A stretch of 64,000 bases of DNA from Candidatus Trichorickettsia mobilis (GCF_963422225.1 NZ_OY728607.1:620001-684000); one strand, 5' to 3'. Shown: positions 8,584 through 18,685, counted from the first letter of the stretch. Notes: generated from the letters alone by a model not told the origin. Translations and numbers: made by a program.

Positions 8584-9485
8584 TACTAACATAGTTAATA
8601 CTGGTTTGGATATAGCTGGAATAGCAATGGATCCAACCAAACTAATAAGCGCTGGTAAAGGCCTTGTAGCTGGAGCCGGTGTACCATTAAACGCATTTAA
8701 CGCTGTAACCGGCGTAACGGATATAGTGGGAGCAACAGACGACCTTAAAGGATTATATGCATCAGCCAAAGAAAAAATAGCAAAATCTCCGGATTTGCAA
8801 GCAGAATTAAGAGAATTGATAAATTCTGAGCGTAAGAGAGGTAATGTCGGTTACGATAGTTTGCAAGAATTAAAAGAACAAACTCGCCAGTTGCAAGTTG
8901 ATAATAAAGCCATGGTCGCAACACTACGTGAAGAAAATTTTTATCAACTTAAACCTGAGCAGATAAAAAATACCTTTCAGAGTAAACAACAACTACTAGA
9001 GCAGGAAGTTCCGGCAGTACCAAAACCAGAAAGCGCTTTTTCCAGAGCTTGGCAAGGTATTAAAGATGCTTTAAATCCAAATAGTAAATATAATCCTAAT
9101 AATGAAATTAAAACTAATAAGCATTCAGGTTTAACTAGTGCAGTTAGAAAGGAAAATGAATCTTTAGAGATAAGTACGAAGCAGAAGGATAAACCCATTA
9201 CTCGTAGCATGGATGATTTAGATATCAAACCTAAAAGCTCTGTTGAGCAGAAAAATACGCCGACAGATAGAGCAAATTTAATAGCGCAACTCAAGCAAGA
9301 TCAGCTAAAATTAGATGCGCTTAAAATTAACAAAGAATTACATAGCACAGGTCATAGCCAAAGTAATACTGCTGCGTCTACAAACACAGGAACACATAAA
9401 GCTCAAAATACTAACAAAGATCATGGTAGACAATAAAATTCAAAGCGCCCCAGACCATCTACGCGTAGCAATCTATTTTTAAAAA

Positions 9486-10727
9486 CTATTTTGCCAATAT
9501 TATTTGTTTATCTGTTGCCAAATAAAAAGGTTCTTTCGCTGAAAAATTAGTATAAATAATACTTGGCAATGTTTTTACTACTACCGGCAACATCAATAAT
9601 TTCTCTTGATTATCAGTCTGGAAACGATAAATCTCACCATCACTATTTAAAATATTTAACATTGATAGATCATCTTTTTTTGTTAAAAAAGGTGGAAACA
9701 AAAATGCTGCCTTAATCTTCTTCTTATCTTGCCCTCCTAAATCAGCTACCCATTTTATTTTACCACTGACTCGACTAACAGCAGCTACTTGTTTTGCATT
9801 ATTAGTAATAAACAAACTGTTTCCAAACATTGCCATAGATTGTACATCACTCGCTATAGTAGTCCAAATTATAGCTCCAGTGCTAGCATGTAATTTCAGT
9901 AATTTATTGGTACTGCTAGCAATATATATATATTCACCATCTACTATTGGTGCGCAAGATAAAGTTACCGCCTCAAAACCAGGCAAAGCCACTTCATTAC
10001 TTTGCGATAAATTTATTCCCCATCGTTCTGCTCCTGTATTTGTATCCAAAGCAAATATTTGACCAGAGCTATAATTAACAATAACATAGCCATCATATAC
10101 TACTGGGCTTATATAATTATTCGATGATAATGTTTCAAACATCCCCTCATGTTGCCAAACAATATTTGTACTTACCGTATCATACGCAAACAACTGATTA
10201 CTAATAGTCTGAACCAGTATTAAGTGATTATTTAGCATTACTGGTTTAGTTCTAATAATGTCCGGGAACTTTTTTCTAACAACTTCGTGACCAGTAGCAC
10301 TATCTACAATAATTAAAAACCTTGATCCATTTGCAACATATAATTTATTTGCATTATATATTAACCCACCACCAAGATAGTATTGATCCAATGATTTATT
10401 GGTAACATCACTAAACCACAAATGTTTTTTAGTTTTTAAATCAAATGCAAAAACTGTACCCTTAGCATTAACACCATACATAATTTCATCAATAAAATAT
10501 GGCTGAGAAATAAGTGAGCTCTTAGTTAAAGCTATGGCTTTATTTTTTGGTAAATTATCAATAAAATTATCAGATAGTGATAAATTATTACCAATTATTA
10601 CAGGTTCTGCTGAATCTGCAACCAACTTAGGAGTAAGCTCTACAATGTTCTTGGTTTTTTTTGATCCTAAACCATTACACGCCATAAGAGCACAAGCAAT
10701 AAATAGTACTGCAAATCGTTTGATCAT
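9486..10727 (-). CDS. bamB: Outer membrane assembly lipoprotein BamB
   Basis: The 413-aa product is a predicted lipoprotein and beta-propeller scaffold of the BAM complex, which inserts beta-barrel proteins into the outer membrane. The N-terminal signal MIKRFAVLFIACALMACNG carries a lipobox (LMAC). The rest shows repeated PQQ-type blades, such as GTVFAFDLKTKKHLW, NQLFAYDTVSTNIVW, GQIFALDTNTGAERW and NKLLKLHASTGAIIW. The ATG at 10727 is preferred to an upstream TTG because an AGAGGT ribosome binding site sits before it and it begins the signal peptide. It lies 13 bp downstream of the TPR-like gene, as in the yfgM-bamB pair of other proteobacteria, so the two are probably cotranscribed. Confidence 0.9.
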   Translation of the reverse strand: MIKRFAVLFIACALMACNGLGSKKTKNIVELTPKLVADSAEPVIIGNNLSLSDNFIDNLPKNKAIALTKSSLISQPYFIDEIMYGVNAKGTVFAFDLKTKKHLWFSDVTNKSLDQYYLGGGLIYNANKLYVANGSRFLIIVDSATGHEVVRKKFPDIIRTKPVMLNNHLILVQTISNQLFAYDTVSTNIVWQHEGMFETLSSNNYISPVVYDGYVIVNYSSGQIFALDTNTGAERWGINLSQSNEVALPGFEAVTLSCAPIVDGEYIYIASSTNKLLKLHASTGAIIWTTIASDVQSMAMFGNSLFITNNAKQVAAVSRVSGKIKWVADLGGQDKKKIKAAFLFPPFLTKKDDLSMLNILNSDGEIYRFQTDNQEKLLMLPVVVKTLPSIIYTNFSAKEPFYLATDKQIILAK

Positions 10728-10740
10728 ATCTGTTCTACCT

Positions 10741-11406
10741 CTATTCAATTTTTGATAACAAAGCTTTCGCCTGTTCTTTAATTATCTGCGGAGTAGTATG
10801 AAGAGCCATAACCGCCTTTAGTACATTAAGAGCTGATTCTGGCTCTTCATTTCTTATATGCCATATAGCTTTAATAATACTTGCTGTACCAAAGAATTCT
10901 TTAGTTTCATTACTAAAATATTGCAAATATTTTTGCAATTTACTTTTATCTGAAGCAACTATTTTTTTCTGATCAATTACTAATCCTAACCAAACAATTC
11001 GAGCATAAGCTGTAGTGGTTTCATAATAATTCTCGTTATCAATAATCTTCTCTAGCAACACTTTAGCTGAGTCATAATCTTTAACTGCTATTTTTAAATT
11101 AACCTGCTTTAATGCCGCAATCTCTCTAACTCTATTATTATTTTTTGTGACCAAATTATCCAATGATTGTTGAATCAGCTTACTATCAACAGATTTTTCT
11201 AAAATCAAGTTATCCATTGATTTAATCAACATATCACCCATTTGCATATTATGTTGTGCACGAGTTCCCATATACCAACTAAAAATCAACATAGCAATTA
11301 CTGATAATATGGTAATCAATATAACTACAGGCAAAGCCTTTTTAAAATAATATACCTTCTTTTCATAACTCTGATCACGCAAAACTTCTTCTAAAATATC
11401 AGTCAT
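10741..11406 (-). CDS. YfgM/DUF2659-like membrane-anchored protein
   Basis: The 221-aa protein has a short cytoplasmic N-terminus, one transmembrane helix (PVVILITILSVIAMLIFSWY, about residues 26-45) and a helical periplasmic domain with weak tetratricopeptide character (QVNLKIAVKDYDSAKVLLEKI, EPESALNVLKAVMAL). It matches the architecture of the Rickettsia DUF2659 proteins and E. coli YfgM, which works with SecYEG and periplasmic chaperones. Its position directly upstream of bamB supports an envelope-biogenesis role. Function is inferred from architecture and context. Confidence 0.75.
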   Translation of the reverse strand: MTDILEEVLRDQSYEKKVYYFKKALPVVILITILSVIAMLIFSWYMGTRAQHNMQMGDMLIKSMDNLILEKSVDSKLIQQSLDNLVTKNNNRVREIAALKQVNLKIAVKDYDSAKVLLEKIIDNENYYETTTAYARIVWLGLVIDQKKIVASDKSKLQKYLQYFSNETKEFFGTASIIKAIWHIRNEEPESALNVLKAVMALHTTPQIIKEQAKALLSKIE

Positions 11407-11501
11407 AAATCATCCAATGTGAGTGAAACATAAGGTAGCGAAGTTTAGTACTATAAAGCAATTAAAATTATCATAAATGTAAGTCATCTTGAACTAACGA
11501 T

Positions 11502-11563
11502 AGTCATCCCTAACACAAGGAGTCATCCCTAACACAAGGAGTCATCCCGAACTTGTTTCGGGA
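11502..11563. repeat. Short direct repeats and CCCGAACTTGTTTCGGG hairpin
   Basis: AGTCATCCCTAACACAAGG occurs twice in tandem (11502-11539) and is followed by TCATCCCGAACTTGTTTCGGGAT, a hairpin. The same hairpin recurs near 23690 and 38480 and in fragments elsewhere, so it is a dispersed short palindrome. Confidence 0.7.
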
Positions 11564-11683
11564 TCTCATGATAATAGAAGGAGATGCTGCTCTGAAACAG
11601 CTTAAAGTGAAATAAATTCAGCAAGACCTCTGTTAAACATATGGCACTGTAAACATTGTTATTATACTAGTTTAATGCAATGC

Positions 11684-13465
11684 TCAATTTTCACCTAGTA
11701 TAGCTTCGTCTTCTTCTAATTCTTTATGATACAATTTATAATACTCGCCTTTTGCCGCCAACAATAACTCATGAGTACCTTGTTCTATCAACTTCCCTGA
11801 TTTCATTACTATTATATTATCTACAAATGTAATGCTAGACAGGCGATGAGTTATAATTATTATTGTTTTACCTTGCCCGCGTAATACCGTCAACATATTC
11901 AATATTCTTTGCTCAGAACTGGGATCAAGAGCAGATGTAGCTTCATCTAGCACTAAAATAGGAGCATCTTTTAATATTGCTCTGGCAATAGCCAGTCGTT
12001 GACGTTGTCCACCAGATAAGGTAGTACCCTGAGTACCAATAACCGCATTATATCCACCAGGTAGATTACTAATAAACTCATCAGCATCAGCAAGCTTTGC
12101 CGCTGCTATAATTTGATCTTCACTAACATTTACCTGACCATAAGCAATATTCTCAGCAATAGTAGCATCAAATAATATTGTTTCTTGAGTCACTAAAGCA
12201 ATTTGTTTTCTTAAACAATTGATAGTTAAAGCTTTAAGATCGTGTCCTCCAATTAAAATTTGACCAGTATCTGGATCATAAAATCTTACCAATAGATTAG
12301 CAAGTGAAGTTTTGCCACTACCAGAACGACCGATAATTGAGGTGATTTTCGCTTGTTCTAGCTTAAGATCGAGATGACGTAAAGCAATTTTTTTATCAAA
12401 TTTAAGTTGGATATTCTTAAAAATAATATCGGTATTAGTAAAATCTACCGTTTTTGCATCTATGTCATCAGCTATAGTTGGCACAATATCCAAAATGTGA
12501 AACACACGCTTTGCTGCAGCAATCCCTTCCTGAAGATTAATATTCAATGATAGTAAGCTTTTAAAAGGACGATAGGCTGATACAAAGGCAGTAATAAAAG
12601 CAAACAAGGCTCCTGGAGTCGTTTTTCCTTCAATGATCATTAAACCACCATACCAAACAATACCACCAATAGATAACCCACTTAAGATTTCCATAATCGG
12701 TGAAGTTAAAGCATCAAATTTAGCGGTTTTTTTATAGAAATTCAGAATATTGCCAGTAATTTGCTGTGCTCTACTAACTTCCACAACTTCAGTAGCAAAT
12801 GATTTGATAATTCTAATTGATTGAAAAGTTTCATCCAATCTAGCAGTATAATTACCTAATTCTTCCTGCGCCGCAGTAGAAATTTTACGAATCCTGCGCC
12901 CAAGTTGTTGTACAGGATAAACTGCTATAGGGAATGCCACAAATACTATTAATGATAATACTGGTTCCAACCTAAACATTACTATTATCAAAAATAATAC
13001 TGATAGAAAATGCTTGGCACATCCTACAAGTAAATTAGATACCGCACCGCGCATCAATGAAATATCGTTAGTAAATCTTGAGATCAGCCTTCCTGAAGAT
13101 TGCGACTGAATGAACGACCAATCAGCAGCAAGTAAATGACTATACATTCTCATTTGCAAGTCTGTTAGAATTCTCTGTCCAACATATTTAATCAAATAAC
13201 TTTGATAGTACTCTGCTATACCTTTTAGCGAATAAACTCCTACCATAATTAATGGTAAAATTACCAGCATAGTGCGATCATGTGTCAGAAACACCTTGTC
13301 GATAGCAGGTTCTACCAATTTAACTATTGTCGCCGAACAACTTGCTACAATTACCATAAAAAATATAGCGCACGACAGTGGTTTACTATATGGCTTAACA
13401 TGCTCTCGTAACAATCTTTGCAATACCTGTATTGCATTATATTGCGTTAGTAGATGTGAGTGCAT
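11684..13465 (-). CDS. msbA: MsbA-like lipid A/phospholipid ABC exporter
   Basis: A 593-aa half-transporter with an N-terminal six-helix exporter domain and a C-terminal ATPase. The ATPase shows Walker A GRSGSGKTS, the Q-loop, signature LSGGQRQR, Walker B ILVLDEATSALD and the H-loop TH. Such homodimers flip lipid A core or phospholipid across the inner membrane. The protein matches the Rickettsiales MsbA type in size and in the SQSSGRLISRFTNDISLMRG segment. The last residues, ILGEN, equal those of the lysozyme at 40306, because both genes end in the head of the GGTGAAAATTGA repeat. A different lipid or drug substrate cannot be excluded. Confidence 0.88.
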   Translation of the reverse strand: MHSHLLTQYNAIQVLQRLLREHVKPYSKPLSCAIFFMVIVASCSATIVKLVEPAIDKVFLTHDRTMLVILPLIMVGVYSLKGIAEYYQSYLIKYVGQRILTDLQMRMYSHLLAADWSFIQSQSSGRLISRFTNDISLMRGAVSNLLVGCAKHFLSVLFLIIVMFRLEPVLSLIVFVAFPIAVYPVQQLGRRIRKISTAAQEELGNYTARLDETFQSIRIIKSFATEVVEVSRAQQITGNILNFYKKTAKFDALTSPIMEILSGLSIGGIVWYGGLMIIEGKTTPGALFAFITAFVSAYRPFKSLLSLNINLQEGIAAAKRVFHILDIVPTIADDIDAKTVDFTNTDIIFKNIQLKFDKKIALRHLDLKLEQAKITSIIGRSGSGKTSLANLLVRFYDPDTGQILIGGHDLKALTINCLRKQIALVTQETILFDATIAENIAYGQVNVSEDQIIAAAKLADADEFISNLPGGYNAVIGTQGTTLSGGQRQRLAIARAILKDAPILVLDEATSALDPSSEQRILNMLTVLRGQGKTIIIITHRLSSITFVDNIIVMKSGKLIEQGTHELLLAAKGEYYKLYHKELEEDEAILGEN

Positions 13466-13540
13466 TATGATGAACTAAATATTATAATTTGTTAAATTGC
13501 GTTTGTGAGAAGAGCTAATAGACCACTAGTGCTAAATAAT

Positions 13541-14254
13541 TTAGTCTATTTCGCCTGGCAAATTCAAACAATAGCCACTAGAGCGTACTGTTTTAATAAA
13601 AGGTATTTCATCTTTCTCTAATTTCATCAAACTCCTTAATCTATTGACATGTACATCAACAGTACGTAATTCGATGACTTTATCAGATCCCCATACATAA
13701 TCTATAATTTGTTCACGTGAATAGATGGTTTTTGGTGCCTGAATAAATAACTGTAAAATCTTAAATTCTGTTGGACCAAGATGGATTAATTTGTTACGAC
13801 GAAATACTTTATAAGTTGCCAAATCCATACTGGCATCTTTATATTTTATGATTTTATCTTGAAAAATAGGTTGAGACTTTCTTAATAACGATTTGATAGC
13901 CATCATCAATTGATTAGGAGTGAATGGTCTATGAACTATTTCTACCAAATTATTATCTACCAATTGGTAGTTTTCTGCAGATTCAGATTCATCTATTAAA
14001 AACACTAATGGTAACTTGGATAATCTAATAATTGATCTAATATTATTAGCAACTTTTAAAGCATCGTTATTTTTAATTCTAGAACTAATTACAATAATAT
14101 TAGGCGCAGTTACCACAGCTATTTTGTGAGCCTCAGCAGCATCATATACTCGCTCAACATTAAACCAATATCTTTCAATAGTATTACATACGGAGGCACT
14201 AAGATTTTCATCAGATTCTATAACTAAAACTTTTGGTGGTAATTTATCGGACAT
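13541..14254 (-). CDS. OmpR-family response regulator with atypical receiver domain
   Basis: A 237-aa transcription factor with an N-terminal receiver-like domain (about 1-125) and a C-terminal winged-helix DNA-binding domain. The latter is clear: LGPTEFKILQLFIQAPKTIY, YSREQIIDYVWG, ELRTVDVHVNRLR, IKTVRSSGYCL. In the receiver the usual phospho-acceptor aspartate after strand 3 is replaced (PNIIVISSR, Ser57), and the conserved lysine before the PF motif is arginine (IVHRPF). It is probably not regulated by ordinary phosphotransfer. No histidine kinase gene is adjacent. Conserved DNA-binding motifs make it a likely active regulator, possibly constitutive or controlled by other means. Confidence 0.85.
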   Translation of the reverse strand: MSDKLPPKVLVIESDENLSASVCNTIERYWFNVERVYDAAEAHKIAVVTAPNIIVISSRIKNNDALKVANNIRSIIRLSKLPLVFLIDESESAENYQLVDNNLVEIVHRPFTPNQLMMAIKSLLRKSQPIFQDKIIKYKDASMDLATYKVFRRNKLIHLGPTEFKILQLFIQAPKTIYSREQIIDYVWGSDKVIELRTVDVHVNRLRSLMKLEKDEIPFIKTVRSSGYCLNLPGEID

Positions 14255-14375
14255 ATACTTCCTTATGATTTTGCAGCAGCGGCATTTTAACTCGAAATAA
14301 AGTTACGACCAAGTAAAATATGATTAACCACTACATTTTTTTGCATTAAGCTCTATGAATACATTGATTTAGCAA

Positions 14376-14520
14376 TAGACCTCTCTCACAAACTCTACTT
14401 CTGCGGATGATTTGTACGTCGATACGGTACTCGAATCCTCACATACTTAAATAAGCTGCGGTTCTGCGTTCCGCGTCTCCTTCAAATCTTCTCTCAGAAG
14501 CGAGTTTTGAAAAAGGTCTA
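14376..14520. repeat. MITE-like unit with TAGACCTC / AGGTCTA ends
   Basis: The 145-bp stretch starts TAGACCTCTCTCACAAACTC and ends GAAAAAGGTCTA. Its end sequence resembles the units near 31025 and 61301. A fragment (CCGCAGAAGTAGAGTTTGTG) recurs in opposite orientation upstream of rfbC near 25837-25856. This unit fills most of the 373-bp gap between the response regulator and rpsF. Confidence 0.5.
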
Positions 14521-14552
14521 ATGATTATTTTCATATCGAATGCAGATTATGC

Positions 14553-14581
14553 TTGAATTAGGTAGTTTTAATTGTTATAAG
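14553..14581 (+). promoter_or_regulatory. Predicted promoter of the rpsF operon
   Basis: TTGAAT at 14553-14558, a 17-bp spacer and TATAAG at 14576-14581, about 46 bp before the rpsF ATG. Found by eye. Confidence 0.45.
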
Positions 14582-14627
14582 TGACCTTAAATTTTAACCT
14601 ATTATTTATTGTTTGGAGTTTGTGTAG

Positions 14628-14996
14628 ATGGCTTTTTATGAATCAGTTTTTATTATACGTCAAGACATCTCTTCTTCTGATGTAGACAAGATTATTGATG
14701 ATTTTACTAAAATTGCAAAAGAAAATGGCAGTACTATCATAAAAACTGAATATTGGGGACTAAGAACATTAGCTTATGAGATTAATAATAACACTAAAGG
14801 ACATTATGTGTTTCTTGGCTTAGAAGCTAAAGCTGCCGCAATACAAGAGATGGAAAGAAAAATGAAATTAAGTGAAAACATTATCAGGTTTCTGACTATC
14901 AACGTAGAATCTATAAGCAGTGAACCATCTCCGATCTTAAGAAGTAAGCATATTGATAGTGAAGAAATAGTAGATGTTACAATTAGTAAAGATTAA
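14628..14996 (+). CDS. rpsF: 30S ribosomal protein S6
   Basis: A 122-aa primary component of the small subunit that binds 16S rRNA together with S18. Family features are [13 protein letters not shown] at the start, the central [20 protein letters not shown] and [21 protein letters not shown] ribosome binding site precedes the ATG. It is first in rpsF-rpsR-rplI, the standard order, with a 19-bp gap to rpsR. Confidence 0.96.
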   Translation: MAFYESVFIIRQDISSSDVDKIIDDFTKIAKENGSTIIKTEYWGLRTLAYEINNNTKGHYVFLGLEAKAAAIQEMERKMKLSENIIRFLTINVESISSEPSPILRSKHIDSEEIVDVTISKD

Positions 14997-15015
14997 TAAA
15001 AATTGAGATAATATT

Positions 15016-15297
15016 ATGTCTGATGATACTGCTGCTACGCCATCAATGCCTAGAACAGCCGACAGAACCAATAAAAAAGTCTTCTTTAGAAAACGTAAAG
15101 GATGCCCATTATCTGTACCTGAAGCTCCAGCTATTGATTATAAAAACCCTGATTTACTAGCAAAATTTGTATCAGAAGGTGGTAGAATGCTGCCTAGCCG
15201 TATTACTAACGTTTGTGCAAAAAAGCAGCGACAGCTAAAAAAAGCTATTAAAGTTGCCAGGATTTTAGCTTTATTGCGCTTTGTATTTCAAGGCTAA
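15016..15297 (+). CDS. rpsR: 30S ribosomal protein S18
   Basis: A 93-aa basic protein. The conserved core includes [31 protein letters not shown] and [20 protein letters not shown], which binds S6 and 16S rRNA. GAGATA precedes the ATG. A small hairpin (AAAGTG/CACTTT, 15305-15325) lies downstream before rplI and may attenuate transcription, but it lacks a U tract. Confidence 0.96.
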   Translation: MSDDTAATPSMPRTADRTNKKVFFRKRKGCPLSVPEAPAIDYKNPDLLAKFVSEGGRMLPSRITNVCAKKQRQLKKAIKVARILALLRFVFQG

Positions 15298-15405
15298 ATA
15301 AATAAAAGTGTTTATTAAGCACTTTATCAACAAATTGTCGTTGTCACGCATTTTAATGCCGTAACGATCAAGAAAATATCCGAAAGAGTTATTAAGGTTT
15401 GAAAT

Positions 15406-15921
15406 ATGGAAGTAATTTTAGTAAAACATATAAAAAAACTTGGCAAAATTGGCGAGGTTGTAAAAGTAAAAGCTGGTTTTGGTCGTAATTACCTTTTACC
15501 TCAAAAATTAGCAATACGTGCTACAACATATAATGTTAAGTTACTGGAACAGCAACGAGAAGAGTTCGAAGAAAAAAATGCTAAGGCTAGAACTGAAGCA
15601 GAAAGCATAGCCCAGCTAGTCATTGGAAAAGAATTAGTTTTTATCAAACAAGCTGCTGATGATGGTAGATTATTTGGTTCAGTAAATAACAAAGAAATTG
15701 CCAAAGAATTATCAAAACTTATATTACATGATATTCCATATTCAACTATAGTTTTAGGATCTCCAATTAAGTCTTTAGGAGTATCTTCGGTTGAAGTAGC
15801 ATTACATGCAGAAGTAAGCACTAATATAATTATAGTGATTGCTAGATCTGACTCAGAAGCTATAGAGGCCTTGCGCTCTTTTAAAATTACTAAAGAACTA
15901 CAAGAAAATCAAGATTTGTAA
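15406..15921 (+). CDS. rplI: 50S ribosomal protein L9
   Basis: A 171-aa two-domain protein of the large subunit near the L1 stalk. The N-terminal domain MEVILVKHIKKLGKIGEVVKVKAGFGRNYLLPQ is diagnostic, followed by the long connecting helix and a C-terminal domain with DGRLFGSVNNKEIA. An AAGG ribosome binding site lies before the ATG. It is the last gene of the operon; a palindromic repeat follows. Confidence 0.95.
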   Translation: MEVILVKHIKKLGKIGEVVKVKAGFGRNYLLPQKLAIRATTYNVKLLEQQREEFEEKNAKARTEAESIAQLVIGKELVFIKQAADDGRLFGSVNNKEIAKELSKLILHDIPYSTIVLGSPIKSLGVSSVEVALHAEVSTNIIIVIARSDSEAIEALRSFKITKELQENQDL

Positions 15922-16009
15922 TATTAATTTTGATCTCATTCATGCACAGGCAGAAATATTCAGCTTTTTCTTAATCTTAGCTAAAGTAGCTAAAATATAG
16001 TAAATTCTG

Positions 16010-16241
16010 AGAGTGTTCGTGGAAAGTCTATGCGTCAAGTTAAGGAACAGAGAAAAACCCGTCATGCCGACTTCACTCGTCTTGCTTGAGACCACGTGAC
16101 ACTCCTACCGTCATTGCGAGACCACATAGTGGTCGAAGCAATCCAGTCAGTTTTTTAACACCGGGTTTTTTCTGAATTGCTTCGCCTTCCGGCTCGCAAT
16201 GACGTATCTTATTTTTAATTGCACAGTTCAGCGAACACTCT
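16010..16241. repeat. Nested palindromic repeat element (outer ends AGAGTGTTCG/CGAACACTCT)
   Basis: The 232-bp unit has outer 10-bp inverted ends (16010-16019, 16232-16241). Inside are CGTCATTGCGAG and GAAGCAATCCAG facing their complements around TTCTGAATTGCTTCG...CGCAATGACG. It lies between the convergent rplI and the DMT transporter gene and could act as a bidirectional terminator. Related nested units are at 34141-34327, 39615-39793, 48731-48900 and 56469-56660. Confidence 0.75.
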
Positions 16242-16300
16242 CTAAATTTCTGGATTCCAGCTTAACTTGGAATCAGTTAAGTTCAGTGGCGAAGCTATCA

Positions 16301-17221
16301 TCATCGATTCTTATTGTTAAAAAACCGAACTATCAAAGGCAAATTAATGCCAGTAAGGATAGTTATTATACCTATCAGATGAAAAAATTCAAATTGTTCT
16401 CCTAAAATCGTCACTGCCATAATAGCAGTAAATAATGGAGCTGCATAAAATAATATTGCTGAAAGATTTGCACCAATTTTTAATATGCTGAGATTCAATG
16501 ACAACATTCCAATAATTGAGACACAAAAACCTAAACAAAAAATCACAACCATATTTTGTAAGTTTAATACTAATATATTTTTAAAATAAAATACATCTAC
16601 CAAATATAGTGGAAAAATTAACATTGTACCTATAACAAAAGTAGCATAAACAAAACTAAGAAAAGTTAAATTATTAGGCTTAAATTTGACTGCAAATACA
16701 TAAATTGCCCAACATATTGCCGCTGCAAGAGCTATGAAATCTCCGGTATTATTAAACAATTCAGAGAGACCATATAAAATACGTCCATGACTAACAATGA
16801 TTACAACACCAACAAAGGAAAACATAATTGAATAAATTTGCAACTTTTTTGGTTTTTCTTTACTTATAATTATTCCAAAAGCCAATACCAATACCGGGAA
16901 AATACTGACAATAATCGAAATATTGGTAGAGCTAGTGTATTGCAAAGCATAATAAACAAATAAATTAAAGAGTGTTACTCCAGAAATTGCAATAATGGAT
17001 AAAATTCGAATATTAGCCCTTATGTTTGAAATTTCAGCAAGAAAATGTTTGAATGCAAAAGGCGTTAAAATGATAAGTGCAACTAGCCACCTATAGAACA
17101 ATAAGCTGATAGGCGAAACCTCATCATTTATTACATACTTGGATAGTACATAACTTACAGAACCCATAAAAGGTGGAATTAGAGCGATAATATAATACCA
17201 CCATTTTATGTTAGTCTGCAT
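16301..17221 (-). CDS. EamA/DMT-superfamily transporter
   Basis: A 306-aa integral membrane protein with about ten hydrophobic helices, in two five-helix EamA repeats. The N-terminal repeat contains MGSVSYVLSKYVINDEVSPISLLFYRW, a common feature of drug/metabolite transporters. Rickettsiales carry many of these, some of which move S-adenosylmethionine or other metabolites from the host cell, but the substrate cannot be read here. It stands alone, divergent from miaB. Low-GC, helix-rich composition is like its neighbours. Confidence 0.85.
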   Translation of the reverse strand: MQTNIKWWYYIIALIPPFMGSVSYVLSKYVINDEVSPISLLFYRWLVALIILTPFAFKHFLAEISNIRANIRILSIIAISGVTLFNLFVYYALQYTSSTNISIIVSIFPVLVLAFGIIISKEKPKKLQIYSIMFSFVGVVIIVSHGRILYGLSELFNNTGDFIALAAAICWAIYVFAVKFKPNNLTFLSFVYATFVIGTMLIFPLYLVDVFYFKNILVLNLQNMVVIFCLGFCVSIIGMLSLNLSILKIGANLSAILFYAAPLFTAIMAVTILGEQFEFFHLIGIITILTGINLPLIVRFFNNKNR

Positions 17222-17347
17222 ATTCTACTTTCCACAAATTGTTATTTATATTTATTATAATATATTAAGGAATTTAATACAGGATAATAGTTGATCAATG
17301 ATGATAGTTTATTTAATATATGCCTCATTAATAATTATAGCAACGGA

Positions 17348-18685
17348 ATGAGTAAAAATCTCTTTATCAAAACTTACGGATGCCAAATGAATGTCTATGA
17401 TTCCATCAGAATGCAAGACTTATTAGTACCATTCGGCTATCAAACCACAGAAGATATTGAAGCAGCCGATATGGTGATTCTTAATACTTGTCATATTCGT
17501 GAAAAAGCTGCTGAAAAAATGTATTCTGAACTTGGACGCATTAAGAAATTAAAAGATCGAAAAAAGAAAAATGGTAATAATAACATAATTATTGCTGTTG
17601 CTGGATGCGTAAGTCAAGCAGAAGGTGATGAAATTTTTGTAAGAGCTCCTTATGTGGATATCGTTGTTGGTCCACAATCGTATCATACCTTACCTGAATT
17701 ACTGACAAAAATAGCCAGGCATGAAAAAAATGTAATTGAGCTAGATTTTATCCTGGAAGAAAAATTTGATAAACTACCAGAGCAGATGAGTGTACAAGGA
17801 GCTAGCTCTATAGTATCAGTACAGGAAGGTTGTGATAAATTTTGTACATTTTGTGTAGTACCATATACTAGAGGAGCAGAATTTTCACGCCCAGTAGCTC
17901 AGATTTATCGTGAAGTACTACAGCTAGCTTCATCTGGTGCAAGAGAAGTAACTTTACTGGGACAAAATGTCAATGCTTACCACGGTCGCAGTATAGATGA
18001 TAATATTTGTAGTTTAGCTGATCTAATTAGCCATATTGCACAAATTCCGACTTTACAAAGAATCCGTTACACTACCTCGCATCCGATTGATATGACAGAA
18101 GATTTAATCTTGCTGCATGCAACTGAGCCTAAATTAATGCCTTTCTTACATTTACCAATTCAATCAGGTTCAGATAAAATATTAAAAGCGATGAACCGTA
18201 AACATGATCGAAATTATTACTTATCAATAATTGATCGTTTACGTGAACTACGTGCTGATATAGTATTTTCTTCTGATTTTATTGTAGGGTTTCCCGGTGA
18301 AACCGAAGAAGATTTTGCCGATACTATGGATTTAGTTAAAAAAGTAAGATATGGACAATGCTACTCATTTAAGTATAGTCCAAGACCAGGTACACCAGCG
18401 GCAATGAAAACTCAAGTGCCGGAATCAGTAAAAACGGAAAGACTAGCTATTTTACAGCAAGAGATTAATGCTCAGCAATTAGAATTCAACCAACAATGTG
18501 TAGGCAAAGTGATGCCGGTGTTATTTGATCGTGACGGTAAATTTGCCGGACAAATTATTGGCAAAACTCCTTATATGCAGTCGGTACACATCACTAATCA
18601 AGATGAGAATTTATATGGAAAAATAGTAGATATTCAAATTACCAGAGCACTTCCGAGTAGCCTGGCTGGAGAATATATTAGTTAA
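17348..18685 (+). CDS. miaB: tRNA-2-methylthio-N6-dimethylallyladenosine synthase
   Basis: About 445 aa. MiaB is a radical-SAM methylthiotransferase that modifies i6A37 in tRNAs reading U-starting codons. The N-terminal UPF0004 domain begins [15 protein letters not shown] and carries the cluster cysteines (also [11 protein letters not shown] and AGCVSQAEG). The radical-SAM motif is CDKFCTFC (C-x3-C-x2-C), and a C-terminal TRAM domain ends the protein. The ATG at 17348 just before [11 protein letters not shown] fits the family; an in-frame TTG at 17291 would add 19 unconserved residues. Confidence 0.95.
   Translation: MSKNLFIKTYGCQMNVYDSIRMQDLLVPFGYQTTEDIEAADMVILNTCHIREKAAEKMYSELGRIKKLKDRKKKNGNNNIIIAVAGCVSQAEGDEIFVRAPYVDIVVGPQSYHTLPELLTKIARHEKNVIELDFILEEKFDKLPEQMSVQGASSIVSVQEGCDKFCTFCVVPYTRGAEFSRPVAQIYREVLQLASSGAREVTLLGQNVNAYHGRSIDDNICSLADLISHIAQIPTLQRIRYTTSHPIDMTEDLILLHATEPKLMPFLHLPIQSGSDKILKAMNRKHDRNYYLSIIDRLRELRADIVFSSDFIVGFPGETEEDFADTMDLVKKVRYGQCYSFKYSPRPGTPAAMKTQVPESVKTERLAILQQEINAQQLEFNQQCVGKVMPVLFDRDGKFAGQIIGKTPYMQSVHITNQDENLYGKIVDIQITRALPSSLAGEYIS

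Larger units (their letters stand above)
6608..9436 (+). pseudogene. Second copy of the 4816-6243 gene, disrupted by IS91 copy 1
   Basis: The N-terminal part (6608-7105) encodes a protein start nearly identical to the intact paralogue and ends at ...PDNNDK, where the insertion sequence adds ISHLSVAA and a stop. The C-terminal part resumes just after the element (8584-9436) with NIVNTGLDIAGIAMDPT and continues to ...KDHGRQ. Compared with the paralogue about 18 residues are missing at the junction, and the two halves are one base out of frame, so the insertion was imprecise or the gene was already damaged. The hydrophobic middle differs clearly from the other copy, while the blocks RALDKENDALIDYATAL and LQELKEQTRQLQVDNKAMVAT are conserved. 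The 8606-9436 part could still be translated from an internal TTG, but a function is doubtful. Confidence 0.85.

Noticed and set aside
15305-15325. Rho-independent terminator after rpsR
   Set aside because: The stem is only 6 bp and lacks a T tract; rplI is expected to be in the same transcript.
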